DNA from: Batkoa obscura
Taxonomy: Eukaryota > Entomophthoromycota > Entomophthoromycetes > Entomophthorales > Batkoaceae
NCBI GenBank assembly: GCA_030770535.1
Contig: JASVEC010000017.1
Span: 434,001-498,000 of the forward strand
DNA: 64,000 nt
Direction: 5' to 3'
Shown one piece after another: positions 10,183 through 21,713 of this stretch (position 1 is the stretch's first letter; each line of letters opens with the position of its first letter). Below the pieces are notes generated by a model. The model was not told the origin of the DNA. It did not search any database and saw only the letters and a list, made by a program, of their open reading frames with translations. The translations under genes were made by a program, and so were the position numbers.

Positions 10183-11774
10183 ATATTAGTACTCATATAG
10201 TTATCTATACCTTTAACTACTATAATACATATTGTAATTATTAAAAGTGATATTATTTAAAGAATGAAATAAAACGTTTTTACAAGATTTTATCTTTAGA
10301 CCATAAAGCCTTAAAAAGTAGACTTTTAATTCGAAACATTAGTTTTGAAAACAAGTATATATTTTTTTAGAGTTCCATGTCTATATCAGTGTTCGTTGAG
10401 AAAATTCTATGAATTTAAATAAGAAAAGAGAGAACGTTAAACACAATAGTAATGTCTGAACCAAATAAAGGTCTATTTCTTAACCAGAGTTTGTATTGCC
10501 CAAAAAGAGCCCAATTCTCATTTCAAACTACTGCCCTAAAACAACCAACTGTAGCATATTGGACTATTCTACAATTAAAAAACCGCTATTGATTAAACAC
10601 TAGGCTTTTTAAGATCAACATGAAAAAGAAGGTTATGAACAAAAGCGTTTCCTAAGCTTACTTAATTTTAGGCATGTGTATCTTCCCTTACTTCTTATAC
10701 TAATTTCCTTTTTGTATCATGTATTATACAAATCCTAATTGATTAGTAAATCATTTAAACCTTTTTGGAGCTTCAAGAATTTTAGAAAAAATTATAATAT
10801 CAAAGATAAAAGATTTCAAATTTAATACTTATCGAAATATTTATGATGATCTTGGTTTTAATTAAAGCTCATTTATAGTACAAGAATAATATATATTTAT
10901 CAAAAGTACAGAAATTTAATAATTCGTTCTATAAAACTCAGCAGCCAATTTGCTTATAATAAATAATATTAAGCTGTAACATCAACCAAATAACGAGAAA
11001 AAGTAGAACATTACATGAACATCTTAATATACATCTAATAACATTAGTTGAGACAATTGTGTCATATATTTAAGGGTTTTATTTTAGATACTTAGGATCA
11101 CAAAAGAGATCTTTGGCTTAATAAGACTCATTAACTCAGTTCTGAATAGACAACAAATACTATCAGTACCATCCTTGTTTTTTTAATAAGAGCAGGTGTT
11201 TACCTTCAAATCATTCTATTCCCTTGTAATAACTGTTTATGTTAATAGATTGATTCTTATGTAATAGCTGATTGTGTTTTAATTGAAATCACATTCTATA
11301 ATCCTTCAAAAACACAAAAGTATAAAAGACTCAATATTTTATTTAAAAAAAGTTAAGGAAATATTAAGACAAGCTAATAAAATATAAAATTAATAAAATA
11401 TTAGGTAACTTCAGTTGCAAAAGAATCAACAAAGGAACCTTGTTAGAGTCTTCTTGTATGTTTCTGTCTCAGAGTTTAAAGTTTTTAAAAACTAAACTCA
11501 ACCTTTTGTAGTATTTTATTAGAATTATCAGAATTTAATATTGAGAAATAAATTAATATGATTGGATGTCATAATAGGCAAAATACGGGTTAAAAAGGAG
11601 GATACACAGTACTTAATTGAAGTAGTTTTACATACAAATAAAATAAAGGCATCTAAATGTAGCTAGCTCTAAAAATAACATTTTTGATACTTTTATTAAT
11701 AACTTATAATATAAAAAAAAGATATTTTGAGATATGATATTTAATTTCAAGGTTTCATCATGTTAATTTTTATC
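10183..11774. other. Gene-free AT-rich stretch
   Basis: About 1.6 kb downstream of PARP shows no sustained frame on either strand, no RNA gene and no clear repeat. Confidence 0.5.
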
Positions 11775-11880
11775 ATATGGGGATGTATTTTTTTGTTTAA
11801 GAATTTACTAACAATCTTTCCGCTCAAATAGCGTTTAAAAAATGGAAAAAGTAATGAAACTAAAAAAAACGTCCTCATAT
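11775..11880 (-). mobile_element. MITE copy (GGGG-tip family)
   Basis: Full-length, flanked by ATAT. The core is CCGCTCAAATAGCGTTT. It lies about 460 bp upstream of the HTH gene. Confidence 0.92.
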
Positions 11881-12342
11881 TAATTAGCAAAATTTTATAA
11901 AAACAATTTAAATTAGCTTTCAATTAGTAATTAAAGGTTGCTATAAAAATATAGTGTAATACACGGTTTTTTAAGGTAAGGTTATTGAATAATAATGGTA
12001 ATAATAAATAATAGATTTAATTATGATAATATCTTAATGTTTTGATAAAATAACTATTGTATTTTTGCATTTAATTAAAAACTTATACTAAATTAAAAGT
12101 TATAAAGCGATATGAAATAATTTATTTCCGAATTGAAATTAAAATTCTTGTAATAAAAATGTGACCTACTTAAAAAGGTAACATTTATTCCTCATTAATT
12201 ATAAATACCAATGTTCTTAAAATTAAAGGAACATATATTATGGTCAAATTACAGATTTTGCCGTGATAAGCTTTTAAAATTATTTAAAAGCAGGTTAGCA
12301 GTTTATTGAAGGTATTTCAAATAAATAAATAAACAACAAAGC
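11881..12342. other. Upstream region of the HTH gene
   Basis: AT-rich with no recognised feature. An A-rich leader (AAATAAATAAACAACAAAGC) precedes the ATG. Confidence 0.45.
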
Positions 12343-13443
12343 ATGGATTCAGTGCAGTCATTGAGCGACAATTTATCTGTTATGTACATTAATAATAATA
12401 GCAATACACATAAGAAAAATGATGGTGAGATAAAAAGAAGGAAAGTACTTGATATAGGCTGTAAGAAATTAATAATAGAGTTATCGAAACAGGGGTTAAG
12501 TCATCAAGCTATAGCAAACAGACTAAAGGTAGGAAGGAGTACCGTAACCAAAATATTGCTAAATAAAAAGCTGGTGACAGAAGGAGCATTGGATTTTTAT
12601 GATGATTCAAGAAAAAGATTGAGAAAAGGAGAGTTTGATGATTTAGAAATTGAGCTATTTAAATGGTGTACCTATGGATTAAATGTTGACCAGAAGCCAA
12701 AGATTTATAGAGGAAACGAAACCAAAGAAAATGAAGACCTGAGTCAATTAATCAAGATTAGAAATGATATTACTAAAGAGGACATAATAAGTTATGCTTA
12801 TAATTTATCTATACAAATGAACTTACCTAATTTTACACCTACTATCTCATGGATACTAAAATTTCAACGTAAATTTCAATTAGATTTAGCCCATGTATTA
12901 AATAACAATCCAGTTGATATAAATTTATTCTCAAAAACCCAAATGAATAACGATAACTATAGTTTGGCAAATTTTGTAGTCAAGAGTAATTTTAATCAAA
13001 GTAATAATTATTATAATGACATAAAGATCAATAATCCTCCTATTATTGTTCCAGATATACATATTGATAATGTAGCAACCCCAACTCTAAATAATAATAT
13101 GCCTCAATTTAATGCATTATTTATGAATAACGATACCAGTCCATTATTATTATCAAACGATCAATTCCAACCAATGATTTATTCTCATTCTGCTAATGTA
13201 TCTCCACATTTAAGCGCAACTCCACAATTTGATACCATCCTAGGCTATTCTGATCCATTAGAAAACCAGCATTATTATGACTCTCATTATAGTGATTATA
13301 ATAACAATTATTTTATAGATGCCTTCCAACCTACAACAGAATCCCATAATATTCAACCAAACCTAAATCAAAGTTTTGATCAGCCTTACTTCCCATCTGC
13401 TACATATGACTCTCTTCATCAAAATCAATTAGGATTTTATTAA
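12343..13443 (+). CDS. Helix-turn-helix protein with CENP-B/Tc5-like second HTH, no DDE domain
   Basis: Intron-free, 366 aa. Residues about 40-75 form a clear HTH of resolvase/Hin/psq type (IIELSKQGLSHQAIANRLKVGRSTVTKIL). Residues about 95-185 resemble a CENP-B/Tc5-type second HTH: ELFKWCTYG at its start, ITKEDIISYAYNL in the middle and ISWILKFQRKFQL at the end, the usual position of the GWLxRFxxRH motif. Pogo and Tigger transposases continue into a DDE nuclease after this pair. Here the protein instead ends in about 180 residues rich in Asn, Tyr, Ser, Pro and Gln, with no acidic catalytic motifs. It therefore looks like a DNA-binding transcription regulator built on a transposase-type DNA-binding region. 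The Asn-rich tail resembles yeast-type activation or prion-like domains. That it is domesticated is an inference. Upstream lies a MITE 460 bp away; no partner gene is adjacent. Confidence 0.85.
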   Translation: MDSVQSLSDNLSVMYINNNSNTHKKNDGEIKRRKVLDIGCKKLIIELSKQGLSHQAIANRLKVGRSTVTKILLNKKLVTEGALDFYDDSRKRLRKGEFDDLEIELFKWCTYGLNVDQKPKIYRGNETKENEDLSQLIKIRNDITKEDIISYAYNLSIQMNLPNFTPTISWILKFQRKFQLDLAHVLNNNPVDINLFSKTQMNNDNYSLANFVVKSNFNQSNNYYNDIKINNPPIIVPDIHIDNVATPTLNNNMPQFNALFMNNDTSPLLLSNDQFQPMIYSHSANVSPHLSATPQFDTILGYSDPLENQHYYDSHYSDYNNNYFIDAFQPTTESHNIQPNLNQSFDQPYFPSATYDSLHQNQLGFY

Positions 13444-13650
13444 TCATCCTTATCTTTTCCTTATTAAATAAAATGTTCTAAAATAGTTATTTAATTTTCT
13501 TTTTATTTATTTTTGACCCATATTAACTTTTATTCATTTTAGGGCACTTTAATTTTTATTTATTTTTAGCACAATTTGATTTTATTTACTAAGAGGAGGC
13601 AACATATAGGTTTGATTCCCTTTTCTTTCTTTCAATAGTGTCAAGATCCT

Positions 13651-13860
13651 CTATATGTCAACTGTCCTATAATAATTAGAAATAGCTCTTAAAGTTTCAA
13701 GGGCTCTTAAAAAGAGTAAGCTGCCTTCAGGACTACAATCACGTACAAAAACACTATATCCATAATAACAAGAGATTGCAAAGGTAATACTGGTATATAA
13801 GAAAATGCTATGGGGATTATTAGACCCCCTAATTTTCGTGAAATTCTTTAAGCTATCCAA
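13651..13860 (-). pseudogene. Possible fragment of a fungal Zn2Cys6 transcription factor
   Basis: A 69-codon frame contains NPHSIFLYTSITFAISCYYGY and then SLLFLRALETLRAISNYYR. Many fungal Zn2Cys6 regulators have a C-terminal block of this plan (NPF...YxLFTAA...HL then KxxLxLxLxALxxMxxxW). The flanking DNA has stops in this frame, so only a fragment would remain. This is pattern-based and weak; it may be chance. Confidence 0.25.
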
Positions 13861-16601
13861 AATGTCTAAAAGCTCGAGTACAATTTCCTTAAGTGAAAAA
13901 TATTCTTTAGATACTCTGAAATCTAAACTGTAGCCCCCTTAGTGTAACTTAGGCTTTGCGTAAAGAGAAACAATTGTGATAGATTTAACAGGACCTAAGG
14001 CGTAATTTGATAAAAAAGGGGGTTTCTCAATAGTGATGATTTGGTCTTTTATTTTATTTTCTTAAACAACATATGATTTATTAAATATAATCTATACATT
14101 GATCCATAAACTTGGGGATTCTACTGATCCACATCGTTAGGTATAGTTGTATTTTTCCCAATGGCGAATTGAAGCCTTGGTATCTAACAAAATGTCCCAA
14201 AGTTAAATATGAACAAAAGTTTAAACTTTTTTATTTCATTTTCAAGTAGCTAAATAACAATTATTTGATGTTTATATGCCTAATATATATAAGATACCTT
14301 TTCTTTAACCGTAGAAAATGTCAAGATAGTTAAGGCTAAGCAAGGGTTTAAAGGTATTGACTTATACATTGTATATTTTTCATAATCTTGTGTGGTTATA
14401 AGTTCACAGGCAACTCAATAATTCCATAGCATACTATGATCTAAAGTAAAGTGATCTTTATTTTTTAAAAGGGTTTTACTATCTATTTCATCGACAAGTC
14501 CTGAGGGGTGCATCAGCCTATTATTTTTATTAGATTTCAATTAATTCATAAGTATATTACTTTATTTCTTTAACTAAAAATGGTGATTAAAGTTAGACAA
14601 AACATAATGATTTAAATAACTTACTGCATGTTTATTAAGCAATATCAAAGATCCCTTGGTTGAATTCGGTTAAATAATATACGTAGGAACGAATCAAATA
14701 AATAATCTTTTGAGCTCAAATCTTCGGCCATCTTTTAAGTTTAAAGTAAAAATAATTATCCTCAAATAATAGGCATTTTCCGAATATTAAATTAGTTGAA
14801 AAAGGAAAGGAGAAAGTGCAGCAGGTAACGACTAAAGGGGAGTTCCTTTTTCCGCGTTCTATTAAATTTCTAACTTTCGAACTGTTTATATATACAACAT
14901 TATTGTTAAGGTATTTCAAGAAGATTTCAACAAGCAAGTCTGCAAATTGCTTTTGCTCTAAAAAAGTTATAATCAAGAATGGAACTAAATTGAATTTACC
15001 TGTATTTCTAAAAGGACTTTTTTTTGCAAACCCATTGGAGGTATATATAGGCTGATGGCATTAATTGCAATTTAAGTTTATGACTTAAGCTTTTCTTAAC
15101 ATCTGACTTTAAATTTAATAGAACATTTTTTCGAATTCCTTAGTTTTAAGTTCTGATCCTCTAAACTTATTTAAAATTGTGATTTCAGTCATCGTCTTCG
15201 TCATTGCTTTCGCTTTTTTTTGACTATATCCCATTTATGTCTTATTATTTCTTTATTTTTCGTTTTCATTCAGATTTAAAATTATAGCTATGAGTTATTA
15301 TTGAATGTTAAATTTTAAGCAAAGGGACATACCTAGATAGAGGTTTCTTGTGTACAGCGTATTGTTTTTTGATGGATCTTTTTATAAAGTGTTTATTTAG
15401 AAACGTTGACCTTCTTCATAAAGGCATAAATATACTTAAAATCGCAACCTTTGATGAAGCAGTTTGCTATAAAGTACTTTAATACCAATGGTAATGCTAT
15501 TTGTTGTTCAAAATTGATTGAGATTTTATAGGCAAGTTCAGCTTGGCCACAATATTTATGTTATCGTTTTCACACTTAAATATTTATTACTCTCAGCTCT
15601 TTATAATTTTAAAAGCTAAGATCAACGTATAGTTACCTGATATTAATTAACTGATTTTTTTCAACCAATAAAATGCTTTTGAAATGTTTCATCCAGGATT
15701 TAATTTAAACATGGGTTAGGCATTTTCAATTTGTATTTGCCAAACTATTTTGGTAACTTTTCTATTATAGTGTTGAGTTATTTAAAGATAAATGCTCAAT
15801 TCGTGCTTAAAATAACTTCTAAATGAAATACTGCAGTGCATAATTATTCACCTAATATAAGCTTTCAACCAAGACTGCATTTCGAGAAACAAATCAAAAT
15901 TTTTCATAAGTTCCTGTACTATCTCGATTTCAAAAAAGATGTTATTGATTGCAACAGTGGCTTTTTTGAAATTTCCAATAAGGAATCAATCTTATGACGA
16001 CATAATGACTACTAACAAATATAGCAAAACAAAATTACTGTTGCAGTTGTATATCTTAACACCTTTAGTTTGTCCAAAAAGTACAGGAATTGAGGAAAAG
16101 CCTAACTCACATTTGAACAGTATGTATTGCTCTTTAAAAATAAGAGGCTTTGGCCAAATGCCATCAATTTAGTTATTAGAATAGATCTAAAGGTATAAAT
16201 GCCTAATACTTTTTAGCATAAAAATAGTATAGCTTATTTTTTAATAAACCTTGAATAGCCTAATAATCTAAAACTGAACTATCTGTAAATAGTTGCTATA
16301 TTCGAAGGCAGAAAATGTTACTCTATCAATTCCAAACCTCTGAAAAATTTGAACTATTTTACCTTGAACAAATACTAGTGTTTTTAAGCCAATTATTTTT
16401 GGTTAGTGGTATATCCCAAAGAATAGTGAGTTCTAAAAGTTTAGCCAAATACTGGCTATAGTAATAGTGATCAATTTATATTCCAAACAGGAAAATTATA
16501 GCCAATAGATTTAAGGTTTATATACTCGAGATTACATCACCCAGTATAAATATAAATACTCTAGTTAGCTCCAACTTTCTAATAGTTTGAAACTTTACAA
16601 A
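13861..16601. other. Long gene-poor stretch upstream of the Ca2+ ATPase
   Basis: Only short overlapping frames are found (for example 14716-15055 on both strands and 15939-16172), with no family resemblance. No RNA gene or known repeat is visible. Base composition is a little less extreme than in the repeat zones, so decayed coding sequence is possible. Confidence 0.45.
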
Positions 16602-19600
16602 ATGCCGACTGAAAGAACCCCGTTGTTGAATGGGCAAAGCCAGCATCAAGCAAATAATCCATTCCCATTTGAACCAAGCCAGTTCTGTGACTTAGTGGAC
16701 CCAAAATCCCCAGATTCATTAAAAAAATTAGGTAATGTTGATGGTTTAGCTAAAGGTTTAAAGGTTGATCTTAGCACTGGTCTTTTAAAAGACGAAAGTA
16801 TCCAAGGGTATGATAGTGGTAGTTCTGCTCGTCAAGAAGTATACGGTAAAAACGTTATGCCCGAAACTGAGCAACGTTCCTTACTTTCTTTAATTTGGGA
16901 AGCTTATCAAGATCATACTTTGATTTTATTGAGTATTGCTTCTTTAGTTTCACTTGCCGTTGGCTTGTATGAAGATTCTCAAAAAGATCCTAATGGAGAT
17001 GAACCTAGGGTTGGTTGGGTAGAAGGTGCTGCTATTATTGTTGCAGTCTTAGTTGTTGTCCTTACCAATGCTGTTAATGATTACCAAAAGGAAAAACAAT
17101 TCCGTAAATTAAATGCCAAAAAAGATGATCGTTTAGTTAAAGTAGTACGTGATGGTCGTGAAGAAGAAATTTCTGTGTTTGAACTTGTTGTAGGTGATGT
17201 TTTGTGTATGGAACCTGGGGATATCTGCCCAGTTGATGGCGTTTACATCTCTGGTCACCATTTAGTTTGTGATGAGTCTAGTGCTACAGGTGAATCTGAT
17301 GCTATTAAAAAAGGTACTTTAGATCAAGAACTCGATCCTTTTATTCTTAGTGGCTCAAAGGTTCAAGAAGGTGTTGGTCGTGCTTTAGTTATTGGTGTTG
17401 GTGTTAATTCTTTTAGTGGAAAAACCATGATGGCTATGCGTGATGGTGGAGATGAAGAAACACCCCTCCAATTAAAATTAGACTCTTTAGCAGAATCTAT
17501 TGCTAAACTAGGTATGGCTGCTGCTATTCTTATGCTGATTACACTTAGTCTTAAATATTGGATTACTGCTGCTATTAATAAGGATATTCCTGATTTTGCT
17601 CATGGCTTCTCAGCTATGGTACAAATAGTTATCCAAGCTATCACCATTGTTGTTGTTGCTGTACCAGAAGGTCTTCCTATGGCAGTAACATTAGCTTTAG
17701 CTTATGCCACCACTCAAATGATTAAAGACAATAATTTAGTACGTGTTTTAGCTGCTTGTGAAACTATGGGTAACGCAACAGTTATTTGTAGTGATAAGAC
17801 TGGTACTTTAACTCAAAACAAAATGACTGTTGTACAAGCAGTAGTTTCTGAGAAATCTCTTGAAGGTTGCCAAGACTTGAATGAATTTAAACAAAAACTC
17901 CCTGAACAAGTTTTAATTACTCTCAATGAAGCCATTGCTTGCAACTCATCCGCTTTTGAAGGAAAAGATGAAGATGGCAACTTTACTTTCATCGGCTCTA
18001 AGACCGAAGTAGCCCTTTTAACTTTCCTTAAAGGTATGGGTGAAGATTATAACCAAATTCGTAAACATCGCAAACAAGCTCGTGTCTATCCTTTTGCTTC
18101 CAAAGTCAAATCCATGACTACCGTTGTAGAAACTCCTGATAGTAACTCTGAATACCGTGTATATTCCAAGGGTGCCTCTGAAATCATCTTAGGAGCCTGT
18201 ACTCATTACTTGGATGGTGATGGAGAAACTAAGCCATTATCTAAAGAAGCCAAAGAAAATTTTAAACTCACTATCCATGGATTCGCTATTGAAGCATTAC
18301 GTACAATCTCTTTAGCTTTTAGAGAAGCTTCCCAAAGTGATTTAGATTCTTTTTCTGAAGAGGAAGCGCCACTTGAAAAATTAGTAATGATTGGTATTGT
18401 TGGTATTGAAGATCCATTACGTGATGGAGTTAAAGACTCTGTTACTAAATGTCGTGATGCTGGTGTATACGTCAAAATGATTACTGGTGATAATCTTGAA
18501 ACTGCTAAAGCTATTGCTACCAAAGCTGGTATCTATTCTAAGGGTGGTACTGTTATGACTGGTCCTGAATTACGTAAACTTAATGAAAGCCAATTAGCTG
18601 AAGTTATTCCTAGATTACAAGTTTTAGCCAGATCTTCTCCTTCAGATAAACAAATTGTTGTCCGTACCCTTCAAAAGCTTGGAGATGTTGTTGCGATGAC
18701 TGGCGATGGTACCAATGATGGACCAGCGCTCAAGATGGCAGATGTAGGGTTTTCAATGGGTATTGCTGGAACTGAAGTAGCTAAAGAAGCCTCAGCTATT
18801 ATTCTTATGGATGATAACTTCAATTCTATTGTTAAAGCAATGAAATGGGGTCGTGCAGTAAACCAAGGTGTACGTAAATTTTTACAATTCCAACTTACAG
18901 TTAACATCACTGCCGTAATATTAGCTTTTATTTCTGCACTTACTAATTCTAATAATGAATCTATTTTAACTTCTGTTCAACTTCTTTGGGTAAGCTTCAT
19001 TTTAATTGTTACATACATTCGCTAATTTTCAAGGTTAATCTCATTATGGATACCCTTGCTGCACTTGCATTAGCTACTGAACCACCAACTGATGAACTTT
19101 TGGAATCCCTCCCAACTGATCGCAAAGCACCATTGATTACTAATAAAATGTGGAAACATATTTTTGGACAAGCAGTTTTCCAAAGTAAGTTTGTTTTTTA
19201 TCATTATTTTATAAATTATAATATTAATCTTTAGTTTGTATCAATCTCGCCTTTATTTACTTTGGAGATAAGCTTCTTCAAATTGATATTAGCAGTCCAG
19301 ATGGCGAAGCAGTTCTTCGCACTTGTGTATTCAACGCATTTGTCTTTTTACAAGTATTCAATGAGTTAAATTGTCGCCGTATCAACGATGAAGTCAATGT
19401 GTTACAAAACATTACCCATAATCAAATCTTTGTATTGGTACAAGTAGTTGTGGTTGTTGGACAAATTATTTTAATTTTATTTGGTGGTGCTGCCTTTTCA
19501 ACTGTTCCACTCACGGCCTACCAATGGTTCATCTCCATCCTTATTGGTTCTCTTTCCCTTCCAGTTGGCTTAGTACTTCGTTTATTACCTGATTTTAGTT

Positions 19601-19788
19601 CCGATGAAGGACAATATCGTACCCCACTTGTTAGTAGAGAACAAATGATTTGGGAATCCGTTGGTCGCGATGTTCAACGCAAAAATAAAGTATTCTCTGC
19701 CTTACGTCGTTCTCGTAAATCCATGTCCTCCCATTCCAGATCATTCTCTACTGATAAGCAAAATCAAAATACAACTAACAATGCTTAG
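16602..19788 (+). CDS. P-type Ca2+-transporting ATPase, vacuolar/plasma-membrane (PMC1/PMCA) type
   Basis: Three exons: 16602-18989, 19034-19184, 19235-19788, giving 1030 aa. It would pump Ca2+ out of the cytosol into the vacuole or across the plasma membrane at the cost of ATP. Visible motifs: TGES in the actuator domain (about residue 230), PEGLPMAVTLALAYA in M4 (about 350), the phosphorylated Asp in CSDKTGTLTQNKM (about 395), the nucleotide-binding region with YSKGASE, MITGDN, and the hinge VVAMTGDGTNDGPALK (about 700). M5-M10 follow, with SVQLLWVNLIMDTLAALALATEPP interrupted by intron 1. The start chosen is the ATG at 16602 (MPTERTPLL); the frame runs upstream only from a TTG. The C-tail ends with a basic Ser-rich segment and no obvious long calmodulin site, as in yeast Pmc1. 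CGT is favoured for Arg here, unlike neighbouring genes, suggesting high expression. Confidence 0.96.
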
Positions 19789-20056
19789 TTTTATTATCTT
19801 CCATCTACAAAATCCAATTTATATATCACCTAATATAATAAACTAAATTATTTTTGGATGGAAACTTGATTTTTTAATAATTCTTTATAAATTTATAATA
19901 AAAGAATTTCAGTTTCCCATAAAATTGAATGATTTGTAAATTGTAGCCAATAAAAACAAAATAGTTTATGTTTAAAATATTCTTAAAATGAGTACTTGTA
20001 AAGTGTTTGTTAAATACAATTGACATCAACAATTTTAATTAAAAGTTATTAAAAGG

Positions 20057-21520
20057 ATGAGTACCAATAACAATGAGTTAGTTAAGCTGAAAGAAAAGAA
20101 TAGATACACTAAGAATACAATTTTAAAATTGATTCATTGGGCGTCCAAATTGGAAAAGTTGAGGCTAATGGACTTAAACACTACGTTTTGTGAAATCATA
20201 TTAAGACAAATCAACTATGAGTTTACTGAAGAATGGGTGGAATACAACGAAGAAAAAGCAGAGATTGAGATGGAAGAATCGTTAGTAAAATATGGTAGTT
20301 ATGTAAGGAGGATCATGCTAACTAACTCTCATGACCTTCCGTTTTATGAAACTTTATTTAAAAACTGCAAAATTATATATACTATTAAAATCGAACAGTG
20401 CCCAGTGAATGAAGTGTTAGATCTAGTGTATAGGTACTATGGAACAGAAATTCGACATTTAACTTTAGGTAGTCCAGTAAATAAAGAAATCACAACTTTA
20501 GCACAGATACCCAAATTTCCAAAGATACTAACATTAAGAATTAATCGAATGAATATTGAAACCCCTTGTTTACAAGAAATATTGTTTTTTTTAAATGACA
20601 ATTTAAAGACGTTGAGTTTGGGTCAGCTAACTCTGGTTGAAGATAACACAATAAGGTATATAGAAAATAGGTTTCCAGAGTTAGATTGTTTGGATTTAGC
20701 AGCAGAAGCGTTTTATGAAGAAGGTCTCTTAGCATTAGAAAAGTCGATACATCGATATAAAGAATTGTCATTTGGAGCATTGGCTGATATCACCAAAAAT
20801 ACAGCCAAGCTAAAGTTATTAAACAGTAAGATACCAAAATTAAAGAGACTTAAAATAGTAGGCAGCAAACAATTGATTGAAGAAGGGGTCAAATTTTCAC
20901 AATTATTAGTAGGCAGTAATTATGGATTAAGTACAATTAGTTTAGCACGTTTGAATATGGATGTCGAATATTATTTTACAATGCAAAGGTTCCCTCAATT
21001 AGCTACTTTGACATTGGACAACTGTGCAAATTTATCTATTGAACATGTTACAACTATATTCCAACATCCAACTTTACGAACATTATCTCTAAATGGGAAT
21101 AGTATAACAGATGAGCATTTTTCATTATTGGTAAGGCGTAGAAAGATGGATACTGCTCCAATAGCAAATCTTGCAACATTAGCAATCCGGGGTGCTTACC
21201 CAATTGGCTTTTTATTTTTAAGTTATTTAGTTATGAGTTTGTTAAATGTAGTAACTTTAGACGTAACATCTACAAGGACAAGGAGTGAAATACCAGTAAA
21301 TACTATGATGCCACAGTTAATGAATTTGAATACCAAACCACTAAAATTGGGAGCGATAGGTATTAAAGGATCTTTTATTGACAATGTTATACTAGAAGCG
21401 TTGCTTATAATGGCACCTGACTTAAAAGTGATTAAATGTAGTGATAGTGAATCCCTTAAAAAACATCTAAGTGCAAAGCATTTATTAAAGAAAGATTTGA
21501 TAATATTTACTGAGAACTAA
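20057..21520 (+). CDS. Leucine-rich repeat-like protein of unknown function
   Basis: Intron-free, 487 aa. Irregular leucine-rich repeats run along most of its length, for example IRHLTLGSP, LKTLSLGQLTL, LDCLDLAAEAF, LKRLKIVGSK, LATLTLDNCANLS and LRTLSLNGNSITDEHF. The pattern resembles RNI/AMN1-type or F-box-associated LRRs, common in large families in early-diverging fungi. No F-box is seen at the N-terminus, which instead has KLIHWASKLEKLRLMDLN, and there is no signal peptide or membrane segment. A cytosolic protein-binding role, such as ubiquitin-ligase substrate recognition, is plausible but not shown. It ends about 190 bp from the convergent S28 peptidase gene. Confidence 0.85.
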   Translation: MSTNNNELVKLKEKNRYTKNTILKLIHWASKLEKLRLMDLNTTFCEIILRQINYEFTEEWVEYNEEKAEIEMEESLVKYGSYVRRIMLTNSHDLPFYETLFKNCKIIYTIKIEQCPVNEVLDLVYRYYGTEIRHLTLGSPVNKEITTLAQIPKFPKILTLRINRMNIETPCLQEILFFLNDNLKTLSLGQLTLVEDNTIRYIENRFPELDCLDLAAEAFYEEGLLALEKSIHRYKELSFGALADITKNTAKLKLLNSKIPKLKRLKIVGSKQLIEEGVKFSQLLVGSNYGLSTISLARLNMDVEYYFTMQRFPQLATLTLDNCANLSIEHVTTIFQHPTLRTLSLNGNSITDEHFSLLVRRRKMDTAPIANLATLAIRGAYPIGFLFLSYLVMSLLNVVTLDVTSTRTRSEIPVNTMMPQLMNLNTKPLKLGAIGIKGSFIDNVILEALLIMAPDLKVIKCSDSESLKKHLSAKHLLKKDLIIFTEN

Positions 21521-21713
21521 ATGAGTATCATAAATATAGTAACTATCTTAAGTATTTGAATGGAATAAATAACAGCAATTCTCAAAATAGTTTGATATTA
21601 ATAATTATAAATAATACCCAGTTTGGTTTATTTTTAACAATGGTTGTTGTAATAGTTTGATAATAATAAACTAGATAATGATGCTATTTAATTTCAATTG
21701 TGCTATACTTTTA

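Noticed and set aside
14716-15055. Overlapping frames of about 80 codons on both strands
   Set aside because: They have no domain resemblance or start context; two opposing frames cover each other.
18206-18910. Minus-strand ORFs inside the Ca2+ ATPase gene
   Set aside because: They are shadows of a strongly conserved + strand coding sequence.
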